A stretch of 64,000 nucleotides of DNA from Sphingopyxis sp. H115 (GTDB lineage: Bacteria > Pseudomonadota > Alphaproteobacteria > Sphingomonadales > Sphingomonadaceae): positions 80,883 to 144,882 of the forward strand of contig NZ_LNSA01000009.1 in NCBI RefSeq assembly GCF_001468465.1, read 5' to 3'. This document shows positions 51,560 to 58,834 of the stretch, piece after piece. The notes below the pieces were generated by a model. That model had not been told where the DNA came from, did no database searches, and saw only the letters and a list, made by a program, of their open reading frames with translations. Every line of letters starts with the position of its first letter. Position 1 is the first letter of the stretch. A program made the translations under genes and the position numbers.

Positions 51560-53235
51560 TGCGCAAGATACTCGAAACGCTCCAGCCATTGGGCCGCGCG
51601 TTGATGCTGCCGATTGCCGTGTTGCCGATCGCGGGCCTGCTGCTGCGCATCGGCCAGCCCGACCTGCTCGACATCGCCTTCGTCTCGGCAGCGGGCGCGG
51701 CGATCTTCGACAATCTGGGTATCCTCTTCGCGATCGGCGTCGCGGTCGGCTTTGCGCGCGACGGCAATGGCGCCGCGGCGCTCGCGGGAGTGGTCTGCTA
51801 TCTCGTCACGACGACCGGCGCGCAGACCTTCCTCACCGCACCGGCCGATGTCGGCGCCGGATGGCCCGACGCGGCGGCGGCACTCGCGGGGAAAAACTGG
51901 GCGCTCACCCAGATCGACAAGCTCGAAGTGCCCATCGGCATCTTGTCGGGGTTGATCGGCGGCAATTTCTACAATCGTTTCGCGGCGATCGCGCTGCCCG
52001 AATATCTCGCCTTCTTCGGCGGGCGCCGCTTCGTTCCGATCGCGGCGGGGGTCGCCGGGCTGCTGCTCGCCTTCGTGATCGGCTATGGCTATGCGCATAT
52101 CAGCGGCGCGATCGACGCCGCGAGCCGCACCGTAGTGGAAAGCGGCGGCGCCGGCCTGTTCGTCTATGGCGTGCTCAACCGGCTGCTGATCGTCACCGGG
52201 CTGCACCATATCATCAACAATGCCGCCTGGTTCGTCGTCGGCGATTTCGCGGGCGCGACGGGCGACCTCCGCCGCTTCTTCGCGGGCGATCCGAATGCTG
52301 GCGCTTTCATGTCGGGCTTTTTCCCCGTGATGATGTTCGGCCTGCCCGCCGCCTGCCTCGCTATGTATCACGAGGCGCGGCCCGAGCGGAAAAAGGCGGT
52401 CGGCGGCATGCTTTTCAGCCTTGCCTTCACCAGCTTCCTGACCGGGGTTACCGAACCGATCGAATTCACCTTCATGTTCGTCGCGCCCTTGCTCTACGCG
52501 ATCCACGCGCTGCTCACCGGCGCGTCAATGGCGTTGATGAACGCACTCGACGTCAAGCTCGGCTTCGGCTTTTCGGCGGGGCTGTTCGACTATGTGCTCA
52601 ATTTCAGCCTCGCGACGCGGCCGTGGATGCTGCTCCCGATCGGCGCCGCCTATGCCCTGCTCTACTACGGCCTCTTCCGCTTTTTCATCCGCCGGTTCGA
52701 CCTGGGCACGCCGGGACGCGAGACAGGCGCGGTCGCTGAAGTGTCGGCCGCAGCAGCGGGCAGCGCGCGCGGCGACGCCTTCGTCGCAGCGCTGGGCGGC
52801 AGCGCCAATCTGGTGAGCGTCGATGCCTGCACGACGCGGCTTCGGCTGATCGTCGCCGACCAGAAGGCGGTCGACGATACGGCACTGTCGGCGCTGGGCG
52901 CGCGCGGGATCATCCGGCCATCGGAAAATGCGGCGCAGGTCGTGCTTGGCCCGATCGCCGATCTGGTCGCCGAAGAAATTCGCGGCGCGCTGGCCGGCGG
53001 CGGCGCGGCAACTGCCCCGGCGCGGGTTCGGAAGAAGGCCGCGCCCGACGCGTCGCTACCCGCCGACATCCTCCATGCGCTGGGCGGCGGCGGCAATGTC
53101 CGCAGCGTCGGCGCGCTCCACGGCCGGTTCCGCGTCGAGATCGTCGATCGCGCCGAGATCGTCGACGACCGGCTCGCGCAGCTGACGCGCGGTATCGCCT
53201 ATCCGCAGCCCGGCGTGTGCCACATCCTGATCTGA
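51559..53235 (+). CDS. nagE: GlcNAc PTS permease EIICB with an extra degenerate EIIB
   Basis: 558 residues from ATG 51559 (GTG 51556 possible). EIIC fills about 1-385: PLGRALMLPIAVLPIAGLLLR, GLHHIINNAAWF and GVTEPIEFTFMFVAPLLYAIHA are typical of the glucose/GlcNAc family. EIIB follows, with phospho-Cys424 in SVDACTTRLRL. A second copy of the start of an EIIB domain ends the protein (LGGGGNVRSVGALHGRFRV, about 506-524), but its Cys position is Leu520 and it stops early. GlcNAc specificity is taken from the adjacent nagA and nagB-II and the regulon. The protein transports and phosphorylates GlcNAc to GlcNAc-6-P. Confidence 0.92.
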   Translation: MRKILETLQPLGRALMLPIAVLPIAGLLLRIGQPDLLDIAFVSAAGAAIFDNLGILFAIGVAVGFARDGNGAAALAGVVCYLVTTTGAQTFLTAPADVGAGWPDAAAALAGKNWALTQIDKLEVPIGILSGLIGGNFYNRFAAIALPEYLAFFGGRRFVPIAAGVAGLLLAFVIGYGYAHISGAIDAASRTVVESGGAGLFVYGVLNRLLIVTGLHHIINNAAWFVVGDFAGATGDLRRFFAGDPNAGAFMSGFFPVMMFGLPAACLAMYHEARPERKKAVGGMLFSLAFTSFLTGVTEPIEFTFMFVAPLLYAIHALLTGASMALMNALDVKLGFGFSAGLFDYVLNFSLATRPWMLLPIGAAYALLYYGLFRFFIRRFDLGTPGRETGAVAEVSAAAAGSARGDAFVAALGGSANLVSVDACTTRLRLIVADQKAVDDTALSALGARGIIRPSENAAQVVLGPIADLVAEEIRGALAGGGAATAPARVRKKAAPDASLPADILHALGGGGNVRSVGALHGRFRVEIVDRAEIVDDRLAQLTRGIAYPQPGVCHILI

Positions 53236-53240
53236 ACGGG

Positions 53241-53305
53241 GCGGCGGTCTTCCCGCCGCTTGCCCCCGACGCCCGTCGTGACCTCTCGCGGTCCGGCGGG
53301 CGTCG
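53241..53305. terminator. Two hairpins between convergent nagE and GH16 genes
   Basis: GCGGCGG-TCTTC-CCGCCGC (53241-53259) begins six bases after the nagE stop. A second stem CGACGCCCG (53267-53275) pairs perfectly with CGGGCGTCG (53297-53305) just after the GH16 stop on the other strand. Neither has a long T-run; a bidirectional termination zone is the best reading. Confidence 0.6.
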
Positions 53306-53310
53306 CTATA

Positions 53311-54144
53311 TCATTCGGCGGGAGGCGCCGCTCCGCGCGGCTGCTGCCGATAGACGCGGACATGCTCGATCGCGAAACGGATCGGAAAGATCGTATCGTC
53401 GACCTCGCCGCCCATCGCGCCGCCGACGGCAAGGTTGAGCAGCAGATATTGCGGCTGGTCGAACGGCCATTGCGCGGTGCCCGTCCCCGCATTGGGGTAG
53501 CGGTGATAGGGTTTGCCATCGACGGCGAAACGGATCTCGCGCGGGGTCCAGAGCATCTGATAGTCGTGGAACGCCTCGCAGGCGTCGTCGACGCGCGTCT
53601 GGCCGCCGTTGCCGAACGTCCCGGCGGTCGAGCGGTTATGGATCGTTCCGAATATGTCGCCGGGCGTCTTGCCGACATGTTCCATGATGTCGATCTCGCC
53701 GCCGTCGGGCCAGGGCGCGTTGGCGCCGAGCGTCCAGATCGCCGGCCAGCTGCCCTTGCCGCACGGCAGCTTCGCGCGCACCTCGATCAGCCCATAGGTG
53801 AATTCGGCCTTGCCCTTTGTGATCAGCCGCGCCGAGCTATAGCCCTGCCCGCCATGATCGGCGCGGTCGGCGAGTGTCTCCCGGCGCGCGGTGATGATCA
53901 GCCTCCCCCCTTCGACCCGTGCGTTTTCGGGGCGGTCGGCGGCGTAATATTGCAGTTCCTCATTGTACCAACCCGCCTTGTTGGCGTGGGTGTCCCAACT
54001 CCATTTGGCGGGGTCGGGCGGCCCATCGATGTCGAATTCGTCGGACCAGACGAGTTCGAAACTGCCCTTTGGTGTTTCCTCAGCCGATGTTGTCGAAGGT
54101 GCCGCGCAGAGCAGCATGATCGAACATCGCGTTACCAACCGCAT
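53311..54144 (-). CDS. GH16 beta-glucanase (laminarinase-like), exported
   Basis: 277 residues with a short signal peptide (MRLVTRCSIMLLCAAPSTTSA). The start of the jelly roll is FELVWSDEFDIDGPPDPAKW; ARLITKGKAEFTYGLIEVRAKLPCG precedes the catalytic motif GGEIDIMEHVG, whose two Glu residues are nucleophile and acid/base. It cleaves beta-1,3 or mixed beta-glucan. It is divergent from a small secreted protein, and the gap has an ATTGGTATTA site shared with the nag genes, which suggests co-induction during growth on fungal or insect walls. Confidence 0.92.
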   Translation of the reverse strand: MRLVTRCSIMLLCAAPSTTSAEETPKGSFELVWSDEFDIDGPPDPAKWSWDTHANKAGWYNEELQYYAADRPENARVEGGRLIITARRETLADRADHGGQGYSSARLITKGKAEFTYGLIEVRAKLPCGKGSWPAIWTLGANAPWPDGGEIDIMEHVGKTPGDIFGTIHNRSTAGTFGNGGQTRVDDACEAFHDYQMLWTPREIRFAVDGKPYHRYPNAGTGTAQWPFDQPQYLLLNLAVGGAMGGEVDDTIFPIRFAIEHVRVYRQQPRGAAPPAE

Positions 54145-54163
54145 CGCCGTTCCCCTTCGGTAA

Positions 54164-54177
54164 ATTGGTATTAGATT
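54164..54177. promoter_or_regulatory. Candidate NagR operator between GH16 and a secreted protein
   Basis: ATTGGTATTAGATT closely resembles the ATTGGTATAGATCACT sites known for Bacillus NagR (from memory) and matches the ATTGGTNNTA motif seen before nagX and nagB-II. It lies 20 bases before the GH16 start and 54 bases before the divergent gene. Confidence 0.5.
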
Positions 54178-54230
54178 GATATCTTACTTGTCATTATAAG
54201 ATCATGCAATCGAGTCGTTGGGGGAGACGC

Positions 54231-54770
54231 ATGATGATCCGATTCCGCACCGCTTTGCTGGCTGTCGCCATTGCCTTTGCCGCCGCGCCGGCATCGGCCG
54301 AGGAGGAGGCCGGCGCGCCGCATATGCTTAACGAGCCGACCGCGGGCTGGACCGTCTATGGCCCCGGCCAGACGCACAAGGCGCGCAAGGACGGCGCGGT
54401 ACAGGGCGGCAGCGCGATGCGCGTGACCATCCCCGCCAAGCCGGCCAACCCGTGGGACATCGGCGCGTCGGTGCCGATCAGGGACGCGATTGCCAAAGGC
54501 GACAAGCTGATCCTCGCGCTGTGGGTCCGGCTCGCGCAGGGTGGCGCCGACGGCCCCGCCGAGCTTGGCGCCGCGATCCAGCAGAACAGCGCGCCCTATA
54601 CGCCGATCGTTGCCGGTCGCCTCGCGATCACGGGCGAATGGACGCTCGTGCACATCAAGGGCATCGCGGCCGACGCCTATCCCGCGGGCGCGACGAATGT
54701 CGCGCTGACGCTGGGCGACGCCGCGCGCACGATCGACCTCGGCCCTGCCTTCGTGATGAAAGCCGACTGA
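54231..54770 (+). CDS. Small secreted protein, carbohydrate-binding-like, function unknown
   Basis: 179 residues from ATG 54231, after GGGGGAGACGC; ATG 54234 is equivalent. A signal peptide ends at AAPASA. The mature part is a predicted beta-sandwich: GWTVYGPGQTH, GSAMRVTIPAKPANPWDIGA, KLILALWVRLAQ and GEWTLVHIKG are typical of CBM4/9-like galactose-binding folds. No catalytic motif is visible. Its divergence from a GH16 glucanase suggests binding of a beta-glucan or chitin fragment. Confidence 0.7.
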   Translation: MMIRFRTALLAVAIAFAAAPASAEEEAGAPHMLNEPTAGWTVYGPGQTHKARKDGAVQGGSAMRVTIPAKPANPWDIGASVPIRDAIAKGDKLILALWVRLAQGGADGPAELGAAIQQNSAPYTPIVAGRLAITGEWTLVHIKGIAADAYPAGATNVALTLGDAARTIDLGPAFVMKAD

Positions 54771-54776
54771 GCCCGG

Positions 54777-55097
54777 TCAGGCGGGCGACGAGAGCTTCAT
54801 CAGCAGCAACCCGCCGACGATCAGCAGCGCTGCGACGATGCGCGTCGCATTCGCCTGTTCGCCGAGGACGAAGATGCCGACAAGGAAAGCGCCGACCGCG
54901 CCGATGCCGGTCCAGATCGTATAGGCGGTGCCGAGCGGCAGCGATTTCATCGACAGCGAAAGCAATACGAAACTCGCGATCATCGCGGCGATCGTGATCG
55001 CGGTCGGAACGGGGCGCGTGAAGCCATCCGACTGTTTCATAGCAAACGCCCAAATAATCTCGAAAAGTCCAGCAATCGTCAGGTAAATCCAGGCCAT
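54777..55097 (-). CDS. gdx: Small multidrug resistance exporter, SugE/Gdx (guanidinium) type
   Basis: 106 residues, four membrane helices; ATG 55097 is preceded by AAGGAGGC. WIYLTIAGLFEIIWAFAMK keeps the essential Glu13 of SMR transporters. FTRPVPTAITIAAMIASFVLL and LPLGTAYTIWTGIGAVGAFLVGI show the SugE/Gdx pattern rather than EmrE. Gdx proteins export guanidinium ion in exchange for protons. A hairpin with an ACGG loop lies just before the ribosome binding site (next entry), supporting the guanidinium role. It follows regA on the same strand by 155 bases. Confidence 0.85.
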   Translation of the reverse strand: MAWIYLTIAGLFEIIWAFAMKQSDGFTRPVPTAITIAAMIASFVLLSLSMKSLPLGTAYTIWTGIGAVGAFLVGIFVLGEQANATRIVAALLIVGGLLLMKLSSPA

Positions 55098-55120
55098 GAC
55101 AGCCTCCTTGTAAAAGGCTG

Positions 55121-55134
55121 CCGGGCCGTCCCGG
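55121..55134 (-). promoter_or_regulatory. Possible guanidine-II (mini-ykkC) riboswitch hairpin
   Basis: On the minus strand CCGGG-ACGG-CCCGG has the GGGACGRCCC core of mini-ykkC hairpins and ends 11 bases before AAGGAGG of gdx, as expected for P2. The required first ACGR hairpin is not convincing: the best upstream candidate, GAGGCCACGTCCTC at 55163-55176, has an ACGT loop. The call is therefore tentative. Confidence 0.45.
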
Positions 55135-55252
55135 ACTTGAAAACCCGCGGGCAAAAGCGGGCGAGGACGTGGCCTCTTTCGGTTCGGCGCCCCGATATCA
55201 AGCGGGGGACGAGGATACAAGACGAGCCCGGAAATGACAGCCCGTGCGCCTA

Positions 55253-55786
55253 TCAGCGAATCTGCCGCTTTTCGAGTTTCCGCGCGAGCGTGCGCCGATG
55301 CATGCCGAGCCGACGCGCGGTTTCCGAGATGTTGAAGCCGGTTTCGACGAGCGTCTGGTGGATATGTTCCCATTCGACGGTCTTGATCGATGAGGGACGC
55401 GCGTCGAGTGGCGCCTCTGCATTGCCCTCCGCCCGCTCGAACGCCGCCTCGATATCGTCGGTGTTCGACGGTTTGGCGAGATAATAGGAAGCGCCGAGCT
55501 TGATTGCCTCGACCGCGGTCGCGATGCTCGCAAAGCCGGTGAGCACGACGATCCGCATCATCGCATCGGCGGCGCGCAGCGTCTGTACACAGGCGAGCCC
55601 CGATGCGGCGCCGAGCTTGAGATCGACGACGGCGTAACCCGGCCGGAAGGTCGGCAATATCGCGTCCATCTCCTCGGGACCGTGCGCGACCTCGACCGCA
55701 TAGCCGCGCCGTTCGAACGAGCGCTTGAGCGTCCGCGCGAAGGCTTCGTCATCCTCGACGATCAGCAAATGGCGCCGCTCGGTCAT
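55253..55786 (-). CDS. regA: RegA/PrrA/ActR-family response regulator
   Basis: 177 residues, the exact family length. Receiver domain with phospho-Asp55 in YAVVDLKLG and Lys in YYLAKPSNTDD; the C-terminal Fis-type helix-turn-helix FNISETARRLGMHRRTLARKL is the RegA hallmark. Phosphorylated by RegB, it controls respiratory and redox genes such as oxidases. It overlaps regB by four bases (ATGA at 55783-55786) and is the last gene of the cyo operon. Confidence 0.95.
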   Translation of the reverse strand: MTERRHLLIVEDDEAFARTLKRSFERRGYAVEVAHGPEEMDAILPTFRPGYAVVDLKLGAASGLACVQTLRAADAMMRIVVLTGFASIATAVEAIKLGASYYLAKPSNTDDIEAAFERAEGNAEAPLDARPSSIKTVEWEHIHQTLVETGFNISETARRLGMHRRTLARKLEKRQIR

Positions 55787-57093
55787 GCCGTCTCTCCGCT
55801 GGGGCGCGCCAGCGCCGAAACAGGCAGGACAATCCGCACCAGTGCGCCGCCCGCATCGCGGTTGGACACACTGGCGCCGCCGCCCATCTTGCGCAGCACA
55901 TTGACGAGCAGGAACAGGCCGAGCCCACCGCCGGGCCGACCCTTGGTCGACCGATAGGGCTGCCCGAAATTCTCGAGCATCTCGGGGCTGAAGCCCGGGC
56001 CGCGATCGGCGATCTCGATCACCAGCATGTCGCCGTCGCGCGACGTCGTGAAGCTGGTCCACTCGGGCGACACTTCGGCCGCATTGTCGAGCACATTGCC
56101 GATCACCTGCCGCAGCGCCGGGTCGGATACGATCGCGACGTCGGCGCCGAACCGGTCGTTGAACTCAAGCGTGCCGGGGCGGCGCACGGCGCGCGTGTGC
56201 GCGACAATCTCGTTGAACGCAGCGCGCATCGTGGTGAGCTGCGGCGCCTCGCCGCGCGCCTCGCCCGCCGACATCAAAATGCCACCGACGATCGCCTTGC
56301 AGCGCTGGACCGCGGTGTCCATGTCGGCAAGATCCTCCTGCAATTCGCGGTCGTCCTTTAGCCGCGGCGCCGCCTTCCAGTCGCCGATCAGCACCGACAG
56401 CGTCGACAGCGGCGTCCCCAGTTCGTGCGCCGCGCCCGATGCGAGCAGCCCCATGCGGACGATATGATCCTCCTCCGCCGCACGCTGGCGGCTGGCCGCC
56501 AGGGCCGCGTCGCTGTCGCGCAGATTGCGGCTGATCCGCGTCACGAAGGCGACGAGCAGCACCGCAATCAGCAGGAAACAGACGAAGCTGCCCTGCAAAT
56601 AAAGTTTCATCGGGTCGGCGGCGTAGGGCGGCGGCAGGACGAGCGGCGTAGGGTCGACGCGCAGCGCAGCGAGCGCCGCGAGCGCCGCCGCGACGATCGC
56701 CCACGACGAGCGCGGCGTGAGCAGGATCGCGCCGATCACGACTTGCAGCAGGAACAGCGAGGCGAAGGGATTGGCGAGCCCGCCGCTGTGGTGCAGCTGC
56801 CAGCCGAGCGCCGCGACATCGAACAGCAGCACGGCGGTGAGTTCGGCATTGGTCACCGCGCGCCCGCGGCGCAGCGCCGCGATGCTCGCGAAGTTGATCG
56901 CGATCAGCACGAGGATCGCCGTCAGCAGGGGCGCGCGCGGCAGCGATATGCCCATCGGCCCGCTGACGATTCCGATCGTCGCGAGCTGTCCGCCCACCGC
57001 CAGCCAGCGCAGCTGGATCAGCAGCGTCATGTTGCGGCGCCCCGCGGGGGCTCTCGCGGGCGCGGCGGGCAGGATCGCCGGGTCGGTCATCAT
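55783..57093 (-). CDS. regB: RegB/PrrB/ActS-family redox sensor histidine kinase
   Basis: 436 residues from ATG 57093 (ATG 57090 equally possible). Six membrane helices lie in 20-185. The quinone-binding heptapeptide GGXXNPF is present as GGLANPF (104-110). The H-box SGAAHELGTPLS has His223, and the redox-active Cys is at position 265 in AVQRCKAIVGGIL, the same place as in Rhodobacter RegB. N, G1 and G2 ATP motifs follow (VLDNAAEVSP, DRGPGF, GGGLGLFL). It responds to the redox state of the quinone pool and is encoded with the quinol oxidase it may control. Confidence 0.95.
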   Translation of the reverse strand: MMTDPAILPAAPARAPAGRRNMTLLIQLRWLAVGGQLATIGIVSGPMGISLPRAPLLTAILVLIAINFASIAALRRGRAVTNAELTAVLLFDVAALGWQLHHSGGLANPFASLFLLQVVIGAILLTPRSSWAIVAAALAALAALRVDPTPLVLPPPYAADPMKLYLQGSFVCFLLIAVLLVAFVTRISRNLRDSDAALAASRQRAAEEDHIVRMGLLASGAAHELGTPLSTLSVLIGDWKAAPRLKDDRELQEDLADMDTAVQRCKAIVGGILMSAGEARGEAPQLTTMRAAFNEIVAHTRAVRRPGTLEFNDRFGADVAIVSDPALRQVIGNVLDNAAEVSPEWTSFTTSRDGDMLVIEIADRGPGFSPEMLENFGQPYRSTKGRPGGGLGLFLLVNVLRKMGGGASVSNRDAGGALVRIVLPVSALARPSGETA

Positions 57094-57791
57094 TCCCGGA
57101 TACGCCAGAGCCGCCACGCAAAAAAGAGGCTGAGCGCAGACAGCGTGAACCAGGTCAGCGCATAGACCATATGATGATCGCGAAAACGCACGACAGTCAG
57201 CCCGCCGACCGGGTAGCCGCCGGGGTTCGGCGCGGCGTCGGCATCGACGAAATAGGGCGCGGTCCTGCCGAGCCCCCTCGCCTTTGCGATTCCCGCCACG
57301 TCGCGCGAAAACCAGCGGTCGGCCGCCGGATCGTTCGAACGCAGGAAAGCCCCGCCCGGCTCGGTCACGCGCAGGAGGCCGGTCACCGTCACCGGCCCCG
57401 CGACTTGACCCGCCGCGCGTGTCTTCGCATCGCGCCGGTCCTTGGGAACGAAGCCGCGATTGATCAGCAGCGTGAAATTCGGCGTTTCGAGCGGGGTCAT
57501 CACCCAATATCCCGCGCCGCGTTCGGTCACCGCCTGCACCAACGTCTCGCGATCGTGTCGGAATATTCCCGTGGCGGTGACGCGGCGATAGGCGTCATCC
57601 TTCGCATTGACCGCATCCCATCGATCGGGCCGCGGCGCCTTTGCCGGCGCGGCATGAACGCGCGCATCGACCGCCGCGATCAGCTCATGCTTCCACGCGC
57701 GCCGCTCGACCTGCCAGACGCCGAGCGCCGCAAGGCCGAGCGCCGCGATCAGCGCCGCCGCGGCAAAGGCCGCGCGGCGAGTGCGTGTCAA
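57090..57791 (-). CDS. SURF1-family oxidase assembly factor
   Basis: 233 residues when started at TTG 57791, which overlaps the cyoD stop; no ATG or GTG fits better, and an upstream ATG at 57869 lies inside cyoD. Two membrane helices flank a periplasmic domain: GLAALGVWQVERRAWKHELI at the start, YWVMTPLETPNFTLLINRGFVPKDRR in the middle, and MVYALTWFTLSALSLFFAW at the end. SURF1 helps insert heme into heme-copper oxidases; a quinol-oxidase-dedicated version (Surf1q) is known in Paracoccus. It overlaps regB. Confidence 0.88.
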   Translation of the reverse strand: MTRTRRAAFAAAALIAALGLAALGVWQVERRAWKHELIAAVDARVHAAPAKAPRPDRWDAVNAKDDAYRRVTATGIFRHDRETLVQAVTERGAGYWVMTPLETPNFTLLINRGFVPKDRRDAKTRAAGQVAGPVTVTGLLRVTEPGGAFLRSNDPAADRWFSRDVAGIAKARGLGRTAPYFVDADAAPNPGGYPVGGLTVVRFRDHHMVYALTWFTLSALSLFFAWRLWRIRE

Positions 57792-58192
57792 AGCACCTGA
57801 CTCGTCGTCTGGCTGGTCGGTTCGTGCGGCATCGGCATCATGTTGGTGTTGAGGTGATGCATCACCCACAGCGACCCCGCCAGCATGATGACGACGACGA
57901 TGATCGTGAAGACGAGCGAGGTCAGCGACCAGCCACCTTCGGCCTTCGGCGTCATGTGCAGGAAAAAAACCATGTGGACGATGATCTGCACCACCGCGAA
58001 GCCCATGATCACCGCGCCCGTCGTGCCCGCGCTGAGCGGCATCGTCATGACGAGCCAGAAGGGAATGGCGGTCAGGATCACCGACAGCAGGAACCCGATG
58101 ACATAGTCGCGCATCGACGCGTGCGGCATCTCGATCTCGTGATGGCCGTCGGCGGCATGGTGGGGGCCAGTTTGGCCGGAATTGGGGCTCAC
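57788..58192 (-). CDS. cyoD: Cytochrome bo3 quinol oxidase subunit IV
   Basis: 134 residues from GTG 58192, overlapping the cyoC stop (GTGA). Three helices: [42 protein letters not shown] and [21 protein letters not shown], the standard CyoD layout; the N-terminus is His-rich (HHAADGHHE). The subunit stabilises the oxidase. Confidence 0.93.
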   Translation of the reverse strand: MSPNSGQTGPHHAADGHHEIEMPHASMRDYVIGFLLSVILTAIPFWLVMTMPLSAGTTGAVIMGFAVVQIIVHMVFFLHMTPKAEGGWSLTSLVFTIIVVVIMLAGSLWVMHHLNTNMMPMPHEPTSQTTSQVL

Positions 58193-58830
58193 CGCAGCAC
58201 TCCCATCAGATAGACAAAGGTGAAGACGCCGATCCATACGACATCGAGGAAGTGCCAGAACATCGAAAGGCACATCACGCGGCGCTTGTTCGCGGCGATC
58301 AGCCCGTGCTTCGACAGCTGGACCATGAGCGTCACCAGCCAGATTATGCCGAAGGTAACGTGCAGCCCGTGCGTGCCGACGAGGGTGAAGAAGCTCGACA
58401 GAAAGGCGCTGCGCTGCGGCCCGGCGCCGATCTCGATCAAGTGATGGAATTCGTAGAGCTCGATCCCGAGGAAGGCGAGCCCGAACAGCCCGGTGACGCC
58501 AAGCCAGAGCTGGACGCCCTTCACCCTGCCCTGCTGCATCTGGAGCACCGCAAAGCCATAGGTGATCGACGAAAAGAGCAGCATCGCGGTGTTGAGCGCG
58601 ATCAGTTTCAGGTCGAACAGATCCTTCGGCGCCGGGCCCGCCGCATAGCTGCCGCCGAGCACCGCGTAGCAGGCAAAGAGGATCGCGAAGATGAGGCAGT
58701 CGCTCATCAGATAGATCCAGAAGCCCAGCATCGTGCTGTGCCCCTCCGGATGCGCATGCTCGTCGAGATCGTAGAAGGCGACGGGCTCGTCGGCGGTTAT
58801 CGCATTGGCTGTCATGGTCTTGGCACTCAT
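58189..58830 (-). CDS. cyoC: Cytochrome bo3 quinol oxidase subunit III
   Basis: 213 residues from ATG 58830, four bases after the cyoB stop. Five helices with [31 protein letters not shown] start (58650-58735), [36 protein letters not shown] and [20 protein letters not shown], all typical of CyoC. Confidence 0.94.
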   Translation of the reverse strand: MSAKTMTANAITADEPVAFYDLDEHAHPEGHSTMLGFWIYLMSDCLIFAILFACYAVLGGSYAAGPAPKDLFDLKLIALNTAMLLFSSITYGFAVLQMQQGRVKGVQLWLGVTGLFGLAFLGIELYEFHHLIEIGAGPQRSAFLSSFFTLVGTHGLHVTFGIIWLVTLMVQLSKHGLIAANKRRVMCLSMFWHFLDVVWIGVFTFVYLMGVLR

Positions 58831-58834
58831 CGGA

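Noticed and set aside
48812..51589. Minus-strand open frame of about 925 codons opposite the PTS fusion gene
   Set aside because: Low-complexity Arg/Gly/Asp-rich shadow; the plus strand has three intact PTS domains.
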